DNA of 64,000 nucleotides from Eopsaltria australis (taxonomy: Eukaryota > Chordata > Aves > Passeriformes > Petroicidae): positions 206,001 to 270,000 of the forward strand of contig JAVTVJ010000992.1 of NCBI GenBank assembly GCA_034509425.1, written 5' to 3'. Shown one piece after another: positions 25,401-39,570 of the stretch (position 1 is its first letter; each line of letters starts with the position of its first letter). Below the pieces are notes generated by a model. That model made no database searches and had not been told where the DNA came from. It saw only the letters and a program-made list of their open reading frames with translations. Made by a program: the position numbers and the translations under genes.

Positions 25401-27866
25401 TTTATATCTAAAATTCAAGCCTAAAATTCTTTGTCCAACTCCCAGCCAGTTTTTCTCGTGATATACCCAGAAAAGATTGGAATTCTGGAGTTTGCATTTA
25501 CACCCCCAGGAAAATCAACTGGAGGTGGAGGTGCAACACTGACCCCAAAATTGACCCCAAAATTGGGTTTAAAATTGACTTTAAACCATAAAACTCCAGC
25601 AAGGAGCTGGGGGCTGAGCAAGAGTCAGACACCCAAAATCTGGATCCATCATTTGCAATCTCACCCCTCACCAGGCAGGGCAGGGTCAGCCTCTTTTAAA
25701 ATGAATGAAACCCTGAAAACTTTGGGATAAAATTATAAATTCTATGGTTTATATCTAAAATCCAAGCCTAAAATTCTTTGTCCAACTCCCAGCCAGTTTT
25801 TCTCATGATATACCCAGAAAAGATTGGAATTCTGGAGTTTGCATTTGCAACCCCAGGAAAATCAACAGGAGGTGGAGGTGCAACACTGACCCCAAAATTG
25901 ACCCCAAAATTGACCCCAAAATTGGGTTTAAAATTGGGTTTAAAATTGGGTTTAAAATTGACTTTAAACCATAAAACCCCCAGCAAGGAGATGGGGGCTG
26001 AGCAAGAGTCAGACACCCAAAATCTGGATCCATCATTTGCAATCTCACCCCTCACCAGGCAGGGCAGGGTCAGCCTCTTTTAAAATGAATGAAACCCTGA
26101 AAACTTTGGGATAAAATTATAAATTCTATGGTTTATATCTAAAATCCAAGCCTAAAATTCTTTGTCCAACTCCCAGCCAGTTTTTCTCATGATATACCCA
26201 GAAAAGATTGGAATTCTGGAGTTTGCATTTGCAACCCCAGGAAAATCAACAGGAGGTGGAGGTGCAACAGTGACCCCAAAATTGACCCCAAAATTGGGCT
26301 TAAAATTGGGTTTAAAATTGGGTTTAAAATTGACTTTAAACCATAAAACCCCCAGCAAGGAGATGGGGGCTGAGCAAGAGTCAAACACCCAAAATCTGGA
26401 TCCATCATTTGCAATCTCACCCCTCACCAGGCAGGGCACGTTCAGCCTCTTTTAAAATGAATGAAACCCTGAAAACTTTGATAAAAATATAAATTCTATG
26501 GTTCAATTCATAGAGCTAAACCAGGATATTAAAGCAGCCTCCTTGATGCAGTTTTTAATAGCTGTAAATACCAAATATCAGCATTTATGTGTTTAGGGTT
26601 TCTGTGGAGCTCAGATTTTTTTTTCCAGCCATGGAATAATTCAGAATAAACACCCAGGACTGAGGAGATGGATTCCAGAGCAAATAATTCCATATTTTGG
26701 CTCTCATGGACTCATTTGAGGAAAGCAAAATCAACTCCTGGAGAAGTTCAGATGTTTGTGGTGAAATAATTCAAGATTTCTCATGAGTCAAAGATAAGCC
26801 TGGCTCCTCATGGATCCAGAAAATTGCTGGGATCAGCTCCAGACCTTCTAATTCAATAAAAATTTGTCTTTAGAACTGACTTTAAAAATTGACTTTAAAT
26901 CATAAAACCCCCACCAAGGAGATGGGGGCTGAGCAAGAGTCAAACACCCAAAATCTGGATCCATCATTTGCAATCTCACCCCTCACCAGGAAGGGCACGT
27001 TCAGCCTCTTTTAAAATGAATGAAACCCTGAAAACTTTGTGGAAAAATTATAAATTCTATGGTTTATATCTAAAATTCAAGCCTAAAATTCTTTGTCCAA
27101 CTCCCAGCCAGTTTTTCTCGTGATATACCCAGACAAGATTGGAATTCTGGAGTTTGCATTTGCACCCCCAGGAGAATCAACAGGAGGTGGAGGTGCAAGA
27201 GTGACCCCAAAATTGACCCCAAAATTGGGTTTAAAACTGGGTTTAAAATTGGGTTTAAAATTGACTTTAAACCATAAAACTCCAGCAAGGAGATGGGGGC
27301 TGAGCAAGAGTCAGACACCCAAAATCTGGATCCATCACTTGCAATCTCACCCCTCACCAGGCAGGGCAGGGTCAGCCTCTTTTAAAATGAATGAAACCCT
27401 GAAAACTTTGATAAAAATATAAATTATGTGGTTTTTACCTAAAATCCAAGCCTAAAATTCTTTGTCCAACTCCCAGCCAGTTTTTCTCGTGATATACCCA
27501 GACAAGATTGGAATTCTGGAGTTTGCATTTGCACCCCCAGGAAAATCAACAGGAGGTGGAGGTGCAACACTGACCCCAAAATTGACCCCAAAATTGACCC
27601 CAAACTTGGGTTTAAAATTGACTTTAAACCATAAAACCCCCATCAGGGAGATGGGGGCTGAGCAAGAGTCAGACACCCAAAATCTGGATCCATCATTTGC
27701 AATCTCACCCCTCACCAGGCAGGGCACGTTCAGCCTCTTTTAAAATGAATGAAACCCTGAAAACTTTGGGATAAAATTCTAAATTCTATGATTTATATCT
27801 AGAACTCAAGCCTAGAATTCTTTGTCCAACTCCCATCCAGTTTTTCTCATGATATACCCAGAATAG
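25401..27866. repeat. 345-385-bp tandem array in intron 3
   Basis: Units start with 'tttatatctaaaa' near 25401, 25748, 26132, 27063, 27431 and 27792 (the last truncated), plus a partial unit at 26878-27062. Each unit contains 'tccaactcccagccagtttt', 'gaaaatcaacaggaggtgga' and 'aatctggatccatcatttgc'. Inside each unit are variable numbers of 12-bp subunits (accccaaaattg and ggtttaaaattg), which account for the length differences. A 370-bp unique insertion interrupts the array at 26506-26877. Confidence 0.94.
26506..26877. other. Unique interruption of the 370-bp array
   Basis: This is non-repeat text ('aaccaggatattaaagcagc', 'ttttaatagctgtaaatacc') replacing part of one unit. It could be the original intron sequence left between amplified blocks, or an insertion. 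No coding frame or transposon hallmark. Confidence 0.5.
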
Positions 27867-28657
27867 AGATTTATTCTGATGTTCCAGACTTCCAAATTAA
27901 ATTAAAATTTGTCTTTCCCTATTGTTTCACAAGAGGATTTTCCTCTCTTTTTTTATTTCTTTGATGGGGAAAAAATATTTGGGGAATTTGGAGCTTTTTT
28001 TTTATCCATGGTAAAAATAAAAATGCAAGAAATTGGCAGTGCCAACCAGTCCAGGTCAGTTCATCCCTGGGCTGAGGAGGAGGAGGGATCCCACAGCAGG
28101 ATTTCCAAATTTTCCTGCTCCACCTGGGAGCAAATCAAACTCCAAAGCCACAAATTAATTGGCAGGGCCACAAAGGGAGGTGTGGATTTTCATAAACTCA
28201 GTTCCTGGGACAAAGCCTTGCTTAAAAACCATCCTTAATGCTGGTTTTAAATTTATAACTGGTTTAAGCAGCCTGGCTTTTCCTCCAGCTTGAATTTCTC
28301 CCTAAATTCTGAATTCAGCACCGAGCTGAAGATAAAAGCTGCTGTAGTTGGCCTCCACAAATTGCCTGCAAAAATATTTTTAAATGGCCTTTTAATTTAG
28401 TTTCAACATCTATTTTTTAAACAAATGGCCCTGGAGCTGGAAATGGATGTGTGGGCTGGTTAACTGTCAAATTATTTTCATTCAAAGGCCTTTCTGTGCC
28501 CACCCTAAAGGGTTTTCTGCAATGGATTCAAAGTCTGGGGAGTGGGAGCAGCCCAATTTTTGCTTAAAGTAAAAATTATCCCTTCAAAAACAGAATATTG
28601 AGGCAGAGGTGATAAATCAGGATGAGTAAAGGAATCTCTCTCTTGTTTAATGGGGTC
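27867..28657. other. Unique spacer between arrays, possible conserved element
   Basis: The stretch 28230-28520 is unique and AT-rich ('aaatggccttttaatttagt', 'ggttaactgtcaaattattt'), and could be conserved noncoding DNA. The rest shows nothing recognisable. This is inference from composition only. Confidence 0.3.
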
Positions 28658-30616
28658 TTATTTATAAATAAACATCCGTTTTCTGTGAAATTCTGTGGTT
28701 TGAGAGTTCCTTTAAATTTCAAATCCCACAATTTCAATCTCATTTATAAATAAACCCATTTTCACTGTGAAATTTTGCGATTTGAGGGTCCCCTAAATTT
28801 CAAATCCCATAACTTTCAATCTCATTTATAAGTAAACCCCTTTTCACTGTGAAATTCCGTGTTTTGAGAATCTCTTAAATTTCAAATCCCACAATTTTCA
28901 GGCTGATTTATAAATAAACCCCTTTTCACTGTGGATTTTTGTGTTTTGAGAGTCCCTTAAATTTCAAATCTCAGAGTCCCTTGAATTTCAAATTCCACAA
29001 CTTTCAAGTACATTTATAAATGAACCCCCATGCACTGTGAAATTCTGTGATTTGAGGGTCCCCTAAATTTCAAATCCTACACCCTTCAATCTCATTTATA
29101 AATCAACCCCCATGGACTGTGAAATTTTGTGTTCTGAGAGTCCCTTAAATTTCAAATTCTACAACTTTCAATCTCACCTATAAATAAACCCCCATTTTCT
29201 GTGAAATTCTGTGTTTTGAGAGTTCCTTGAATTTCAAATCCCACAATTTTCAAGTTCATTTATAAATGAACCCCCATGCACTGTGAAATTTTGTGTTTTG
29301 AGAGTTCCTTGAATTCCAAATTCCACAATTTTCAATCTCATTTATAAATAAACCTGTTTTCACTGTGAAATTTTGTGTTTTGAGGGTCCTTTACATTTCA
29401 AACCCTACAAGTTTCAAGCTCACCTATAAATAAACCCCCATTTTCTGTGAAATTCTGTTTTTTGAGAGTTCCGTGAATTTCAAATTCCACAACATTCAAG
29501 TTAATTTATAAATAAACCCCCATGGACTGTGAAATTTTGTGTTTTGAGAGTCTCTTAAATTTCAAATCCCACAATTTTCAGGCTGATTTATAAATAAACC
29601 CCTTTTCACTGTGGATTTTTGTGTTTTGAGAGTCCCTTAAATTTCAAATCCCAGAGTCCCTTGAATTTCAAATTCCACAACTTTCGATCTCATTTATAAA
29701 TTAACCCATTTTCACTGTGAAATTTTGTATTTTGAGGGTCCCTTAAATTTCAAATCCCACAACTTCCAATCTCATTTATAAATAAACCCCCATTTTCTGT
29801 GAAATTCTGTGTTTTGAGAGTCCCATAAATTTCCAATCCCACAACGTTCAAGTTCATTTATAAATGAACCCCCATTTTCTGCGAAATTTTGTGATTTGAG
29901 GGTCCCCTAAATTTCAAATCCCACAACTTTCAATCTCATTTATAAATAAACCCATTTTCACTGTGAAATTTTGTATTTTGAGGGTCCCTTAAATTTCAAA
30001 TCCCAGAAGTTTCAATCTCACTTATAAATCAACCCCCATGTCCTGTCAAATTTCATGTTTTGAGAGTTCCTTAATTTTCAAATCCCACAACCTTCAAGCT
30101 CATTTATAAATAAACCCCCATTTTCTGTGAAATTCTGTGTTTTGAGAATCTCTTAAATTTCAAATCCCACAATTTTCAGGCTGATTTATAAATGAACCCC
30201 TATTTTCTGTGAAATTTTGTGATTTGAGGATCCCCTAAATTTCAAATCCCACAATTGCAATCTCATTTATAAATAAACTCCTTTTCACTGTGAAATTCTG
30301 TGTTTTGAGACTCCCTTAAATTTCAAATCTCAGGGTCCCTTGAATTTCAAATCTCACAACTTTCAATCTCATTTATAAATAAACTCCCATGTCCTGTCAA
30401 ATTTCATGTTTTGAGAGTCCCTCAAATTTCAAATTCCAGAAGTTTCAATCTCATTTATAAATAAACTCCTTTTCACTGTCAAATTTTGTTTTGAGGGTCC
30501 TTTAAATTTCAAATCCCACAATTTCAAGCTCATTTGTAAATAAACCCCTTTTCACTGTAAAATTCCCTGTTTTGAAAATCCCTTACATTTCAAACCCCAC
30601 AATTTCAAGCTCATCT
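28658..30616. repeat. 81-bp tandem array (about 24 units) in intron 3
   Basis: Units of about 81 bp built from 'ctcatttataaataaacccc', 'attttctgtgaaattctgtg', 'ttttgagagtcccttaaatt' and 'tcaaatcccacaattttcaa'. The variants are intermixed (e.g. 'cattttc' versus 'catggactg'), and a few units contain an extra 'tctcagagtcccttgaattt' block (e.g. 28968, 29650, 30325), suggesting higher-order structure. Confidence 0.94.
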
Positions 30617-31540
30617 CTTCCCAAACTTCTGCTGGAGTGCAAAGTTTGGGATTTTGCTGATTAAAACGCCTTCAAAAAGCAATTTGATTCAAAAATCTGA
30701 TTTTCCTCAGCACCTCCAGCACTGAGAATTTGTAGATATTTCCATGCACGTGGAATTCAGTCAGGAGGGATCAATAGGATTTAAAGACCTCAGACCCCTC
30801 TGTGTCCCCTTGATCCCATAATTCATTAATTACCCCTAATAATAATAATAATAATAATAATAGTACCAAGACCTACAAGATCTGGTGGCTTGATATTCCC
30901 TCCAAAAGAACAATTTAGGGGAGAAAACCTGAAAAATCAGGGTGCAAAAACCACAAGGACAGGGAATTTCTGCTCCAGGATGGATGGATGGGAACCCTCA
31001 GTGTTTTGGGATGATGGCATTGATTAAATGGATGGATTTTATCAGCCTGGATTCTTGCAAATATTCAGAATGAGAGAAACTCAGGTTGAAAAATGAGTAG
31101 AAAATAAGGCCATTCTGGAGGGGAGTTTATTTCCAAGCAAAGCAATATTTAAAGGAATTTAAAACCTGAATTAAATGGAATTAAATAAACCATAACAGAG
31201 TGAAGTGAACAAACTGAACTGAGAAGGTTTCCTGCTCATATTTTTTAAATTAACAGTAAAACAAAGTATCTCTGGTGGTTGTTTAGTCCCAAAATTACTT
31301 TTTCTAAAGATCTTAGAGAAAATAGGGGTTTAGAAATTATATTTATGAGTTTATATCTTTGTTTTCTCTACCTCTTGAGCTCTGTTTTCTCTCACAGCCC
31401 CTAATTCTAATATCACTGTTAAAAACACACACCCAAAGAAATTCACTTTTTTTTTTCAATTAAAAGTATTGATTACTACGAAAACTTAAGTATTTAAATA
31501 ATCCCCACCACTAAATCCCCCTCTCTGTTTATGGAAACAG
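30617..31540. other. Intron 3 spacer with (AAT)n
   Basis: Unique sequence between two arrays, including an AAT trinucleotide run of about nine units at 30836-30862 and a T run near 31449. No gene recognised. Confidence 0.5.
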
Positions 31541-33894
31541 CCACAGGATAAATTAACCAGGTATTTTCTGGATATTCTCCTTCATCTCCTCATTCTTCTC
31601 CCCTCTGCTATTTAGTCTTTATTTCCATTAATTAATTAATTAATTTATAAAATGTTGATACCCAACTGAACACTTCCAAGTCTCATCCAGAGCCTGCTGA
31701 AATCACTGAGGAAAATTTTTAATTATTTAATTAATTGATTTTTTTGGCCAACTTTAGGTCAGGTGCTACCAGGATAAATTAACCAGGTCTTTTTCAGAAT
31801 ATTCTCCTTCCTCTCCCCTTCATCTCATTCTTCTCCCCTCTTCTAATTGATCTTTATTTCCTTTTATTTAATTATTTATAAATGTCTGATACCCAACTCA
31901 ACACTTCAGTTTCCTGAAAGTCTCATCCAGGGCCTGCTGAAATTAATGAGGAATTTTTTAGTTAATAATTAATTTTTTTGGCCAAATTTAGGCCAGGTGC
32001 TACCAGGATAAATTAACCAGGTTTTTCTCAGGATATTCTCCTCTCTCTCCCCTTCATCTCATTCTTCTCCCCTCTTCTATTTAATCTTTATTTCCCTTTA
32101 TTTATTTAGTTGTAAATGTTTGATACCCAACTCAACACTTCCATTTCTTCTAAGTTTCATCCAGGGTCTGCTGAAATTAATGAGGAATTTTTAAATTAAT
32201 TAATTTAATTTTTTGTACAAACTTTATGTCAGGTGCTACCAGGATAAATTAACCAGTTTTTTTTTCAGAATATTCCTCTTCCTCTCCCCTTTTTCCATTC
32301 TTCTCCCCTCTTCTATTTAATCTTTATTTCCCTTTATTTATTTATTTATAAATATCTGATACACAACTGAACACTTCAGTTTCCTGAAAGTCTCATCCAG
32401 GTTCTGCTGAAATTAATGAGGAATTTTAAAATTAATTAATTAATTGATTTTTCTGGCCAACTTTAGGTCAGGTGCTACCAGGATAAATTAACCAGGTTTT
32501 TTTCAGAATATTCCCCTCCCTCTCCCCTTCATCTCATTCTTCTCCCCTCTTCTAGTTAATCTTTATTTCCCTTTATTTATTTATTTATAAATATCTGATA
32601 CCCAACTGAACTCTTCAGTTTCTTGCAAGTCTCATCCAGGTTCTGCTGAAATTAATGAGGAATTTTAAAATGTATTAATTAATTGATTTTTCTGGCCAAC
32701 TTTAGGTCAGGTGCTACCAGGATAAATTAACCAGGTTTTTCTCAGAATATTTCCCTCCCTCTCCCCTTTTTCTATTCTTCTCCCCTCTGCTTTTTAATCT
32801 TTATTTCCCTTTATTTATTTATTTATTTATAAATGTCTGATACCCAACTCAACACTTCAGTTTCCTGAAAGTCTCATCCAGGCTCTGCTGAAATTAATGA
32901 GGAATTTTTAAATTAGTTAATTAATCAATTTTTTTGTACAAACTTCAGGTCAGGTGCTACCAGGATAAATTAACCAGGCTTTTTTCAGAATATTCTCCTT
33001 CCTCTCCCCTTCATCTCATTCTTCTCCCCTCTTCTAGTTAATCTTTATTTCCCTTTATTTATTTATTTGTAAATGTTTGATACCCAACTCAACACTTCAG
33101 TTTCTTCTAAGTTTCATCCAGCTCCTGCTGAAGCTAATGAGGGATTTTTAAATTAATTAATTTAATTTTTTGTACAAACTTTAGGTCAGGTGCTACCAGG
33201 ATAAATTAACCAGGTTTTTTTTCAGAATATTCCCCTTCCTCTCCCCTTTTTCCATTCTTCTCCCCTCTTCTATTTATTTCCCTTTATTTATTTATTTATA
33301 AATATCTGATACCCAACTGAACACTTCAGCTTCTTGCAAGTCTCCTCCAGGCTCTGCTAAAATTAATGAGGAATTTTTTAATTAAGTAATTAATCAGTTT
33401 TTTTGGGCCAGCTTTAGGTCAGGTGCTATCAGGATAAATTAACCAGGTTTTTCTCAGAATATTCTCCTCCCTCTCACCTTTTTCTATTCTTCTCCCCTCT
33501 TCTAATTAATCTTTATTTCCCTTTATTTACTAATTTATTTATTAATGTCTGATGTTCAACTGAACACTTCAGTTTCTTCCAAGTCTCATCCAGGGCCTGC
33601 TGAAGTTAATGAGGAATTTTTTAATTAATTAATTAATTTTTTTGGCCAACTTTAGGCCAGGTGCTACCAGGATAAATTAACCAGTTTTTTTTCAGAATAT
33701 TCCCCTCCCTCTCCCCTTTTTCTGTTCTTCTCCCCTCTTCTACTTAATTTTTATTTCCCTTTATTTATTTAGTTGTAAATGTTTGATACCCAACTCAGCA
33801 CTTCCATTTCTTTTAAGTTTCATCCAGGTCCTGCTGAAGTTAATGAGGAATTTTTTTATTAATTAATTAATTTTTGGCAAATTTTAGGTCAGGT
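31541..33894. repeat. 235-bp tandem array (ten units) in intron 3
   Basis: Ten units of 226-242 bp, marked by 'ccaggataaattaacc' near 31543, 31771, 32008, 32239, 32479, 32717, 32959, 33198, 33429 and 33669. Each unit has a pyrimidine-rich block ('ctcccctcttctatttaatc'), (TTTA)n, 'gatacccaactgaacacttc' and an AATTAATTAA block. On the SIM2 sense strand every unit includes AATAAA hexamers within 'aataaataaataaaggg'. Confidence 0.95.
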
Positions 33895-36499
<2,605 letters not shown>

Positions 36500-36675
36500 G
36501 GAGCCGGCGGCCGCGGAGCCCGCACGGAGATTTTTTTTTGTCGATTTTTTATTCCCAGCCGAGGGAATCAGCGAAAACAGCGCCAGGAATTCACCTCCTG
36601 CAATAAACCCGCCCCTTAAATGATTACGGTTTAGGGTTTAAAATCTATAAAATCGGGGGAGAAACATGCGCTGCG

Positions 36676-36786
36676 TTAAGTTCACCTATTAAAATTTTTT
36701 TTTAAACTAAATTTTTTTAAATTAAAAAAAAATTTTAAATTAAAAATATTTTTAAAATTTTAAAAAAAATTTAATAAATTTAAACA
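36676..36786. repeat. T/A-homopurine-like low-complexity tract
   Basis: About 110 bp of only a and t in runs (ttttttttaaac, aaaaaaaatttt), at the edge of the CpG-rich domain. Confidence 0.9.
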
Positions 36787-37205
36787 TGGAGTTAAAGCCC
36801 ATTTTTCCCCCCTCCTACTGGCACCCTCGTCCCGGCTACAACTTCCCAAGCTCAGAATTCAGAGGAATTTGAAAGCAGATCACCGGGAGTGTGAACAGCG
36901 GGATTTTTAGGTGCTGAAGTCCCTGGGACATCCAATCCAAGTGTTCTCCCTCCCAGGTGTCCCCTCCCGAGTGGGGAACGCCTGTCCCCTGCCCCAGAGG
37001 GATCCTGGGGACATCCCCGAAAGTTTTGGGGTGGCTGATTAAATCTTCTTTTGTGCACTCGGCGCGCACAGAGGGGATGAGCCATATCAAAGGCAAAAAA
37101 ACAATTCAAATATTGGGAATACAAGTGTTTGATGTCGCTGTTTTTCTGCCCTCCCAGCCCGGAGAGGCTCGGGAATGATGTGAAGGCTCCAGCCAGGCTC
37201 CTGCC

Positions 37206-37268
37206 TTGATGAGGAGGATAAGAAGGAGGAAGAGGAGGAGGATGAGGAGGGGGAGGAGGAGAAGAGGC
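37206..37268. repeat. GGA-rich purine tract next to exon 2
   Basis: A 60-bp purine run (gaggaggataagaaggagga onward) 60 bp into intron 2. On the SIM2 sense strand it is a CT-rich tract just downstream of the exon 2 donor. Confidence 0.9.
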
Positions 37269-37329
37269 AACACTTCAGCTCCGGGTTTTCCATGCGCAGC
37301 GTGTACGGGAGGAGGGAGGCGCGCACTAC

Positions 37330-37412
37330 CTGTAGGAGGTGGGATCCGAGCTCCATGGCCACGTTATCCAAGGGCCCGATCCTGCTCGGCTGGCCCCAGG
37401 CATCGCCCAGAC
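37330..37412 (-). CDS. SIM2: SIM2 coding exon 2 (bHLH-PAS linker)
   Basis: This is an 83-nt exon encoding the end of Gly59 and residues 60-86 ([10 protein letters not shown] ... ELGSHLLQ). It is the linker between the bHLH and PAS-A, ending at the start of PAS-A. The acceptor is TTCCTTGCAG|GT and the donor CTACAG|GTAGTG. The [10 protein letters not shown] start is SIM2-like (SIM1 has LGEAWGHSSR, from memory). Residue 79 reads Met in VAMELG, where I recall Lys in mammals. The GGA-rich tract 37206-37268 lies 60 bp inside intron 2, so on the sense strand the donor is followed by a long CT-rich stretch. Confidence 0.95.
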
Positions 37413-39059
37413 CTGCAAGGAAACAAGGATTTGGTCAGAGCAAGAAGCGGAGCCGGGTCCGTGCTGTCTCCCGGAGCGAGATTTGCCCTGCCCGTGCTTC
37501 CCGTTCTCCCGCGGGGTGCGGATCTGCAGGTGGGAAAGGCTGAGTCCCTCCTAACGCAGATTTTGGGAGGGAATTGTTCTTTTCCTGGAGCAGAGCATCC
37601 CCGCGGATGAGCTTTCCCCGTCCCCGGAGAGCCCGCAGGGACGCGGGGCCGCAGCCGCTCCCATCGCCCGCCGGGGCCGTCCCCTGTCCCTGTCCCTGAC
37701 CCTGTGAGCGGCCACCCCCGAGGTGGCCAAGGAGGAGGATGAGGAGGTTCAAGAGGGTCGGAGCTCGATTGGGAGCCCCGAGTTCACCTGCGCACGGACG
37801 GGACCGACAGAACTTCGTCCCCCCGGCCCCATCGAGCCCTGGCCCCGCTGACCCCACACCCGACCCCACAGCCCTTGGTGGCAGTGGAAGGTTCTGACGG
37901 AGCCGGCTTGGGGCGAGGAGGGGCGGCCGGGCTGGGGTTTGTGTGTTGATTGGTTTGTTTGTTTGTTTTTCTCTTTCTACGTGAACAGAAGCCTTTCAGC
38001 AGCTCCCCGGTGGAGCCGGGACCGCCCCCGTGCCGGGTCAAGGGCTGGACACTCCCGTGGGCACCTGGTGGCAGAGGGGCAGTGCCCGCAAGGGATGGAG
38101 GGGAAGGGAAGAATGGACCGCATCCGTTTGGAGCCTCATTTTTGGAGAAATTACAACCCCGGGCTTCGGGGAGGCCGCGGAGCCCGGAGGGCCCTGGATG
38201 GAAGGCGGGGATTCGGTGCTGCCAGCCTGGAATTCCACAATCGCCCCGGTTCACCGATGCACCGCTACGAAACCGAGCCCCGCGTTTTCCCCCGGTGCCC
38301 TCTCGCCGCCCAGGTGCTCCCAAAAAAATCTCTTTTTCTCCGTGCTCCGGAACGGGAGGGAAAAACTGGCACAAATTCCTGCCCTGAGCTCCAGCTCCGT
38401 GATTCCCAACGCCCCTCACGGATCCGTTTGTGCTTTGAGCACTTAAAGCTGGTCTGGGAATGATTGGGAATGATGGGGGGATTTCTCTCCACTCCTGGGG
38501 CGCCCCTTGGGATGGGCAGGATCTTCCTCTGGAGGGATGCGGTGATTCCCCCCGAGGTTTGATTCCCTTCCCGGAGCCTGGCTCCATGTCCTGCTCCCTC
38601 CGGGAAAGCGCTAAGGAGCTCCCGACACCAGGCAGGGCACACCGGCGACCTTGGCCGGCCCTGACCCCTCTTTTCCGCCGTCCCAAGGCAGTGGCAGCAC
38701 CCAAAAAGCGGAATCTGCATCCCTACCCCGTGTCCGACCCTCCGGGTGTCTCCAAACTCCGGGAATTCCCAGCGCATTCCCGTGGGAAGGGCAAGGACAC
38801 CTTCCCTGCTCTGAAAGAAGCACTGGGAAATTTGTTGGAAGAGCCAAACGAAAAGTGGCTCTTTTCTCCGCCCTTTCCCAATTCTCCCTTTGGAAAAGGC
38901 TCCTGAACTTCCAGAGACACTGCAAAAATGTCCTTTCTGCTGGAAAGCTTTCTCGTCTGGGGAGAAAAAGTTTGGGAATCGCGGAGTCATCCTGCGGTTC
39001 CTTTCCCGAGACGGCAACAAACGCAAACTGCAGTCTGTCCCTGAGCCGCGAGGTTTGCC

Positions 39060-39570
39060 CTTATTTCGATGTACTAATTATAAATCTCGATATATGAGAT
39101 TGCAAACCTGCAAACAGAGCCACACAGAGCGGTGTAAAAACCGCCCTGAGCTCTGACATTCCGAAAGACGGAGCCGAATTATTCCCTGAGCTCTCACGGA
39201 GCCCTTCAAGAAGGAGCCGTGTGTCTCTGCCCCACCCGTGCGGGACGATTCGCTCCGTCCTGTCCGTTCTCAACATCCCAAAACCTGCACGAGTTTTGAG
39301 GTTCTTTCCTCGGCCGGAATCAAAAATGCCACTTGCTCAGATCTGCTCCCTCTGGAATTTCAAATCGGAGTCGCAATCGCGAACGCGCATCAAACGTAAA
39401 CACGTTCGGTGGATCAGCCTGGCATTCGGCTGAGCTTAATTTAAAGCCGGTGATTTTATCATTTAATCCGCCAGCAGATCGCTTTAAAGGTGAAAACGAA
39501 ACGAATAAAACCTTACTTTCGAATAAAAGACTAACGCCCATTAACTTCTCTTCCGAGAGAGATTTGCGGA
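39060..39570. promoter_or_regulatory. Candidate conserved element in intron 1 (a)
   Basis: A locally AT-balanced stretch with many CpGs inside GC-rich surroundings, e.g. 'gatgtactaattataaatct', 'aaacgtaaacacgttcggtg', 'gtgattttatcatttaatcc'. It is unique and non-coding. Enhancer role is inferred. Confidence 0.3.

Noticed and set aside
25922..25960. Interstitial telomere repeats
   Set aside because: The 'gggtttaaaatt' subunits are 12 bp and do not contain TTAGGG in tandem.
37784..38704. 306-codon open frame on the minus strand in intron 1
   Set aside because: GC-rich DNA has few stop codons; the frame has no recognisable domain, splice signals or neighbouring support, and overlaps other long frames on both strands.
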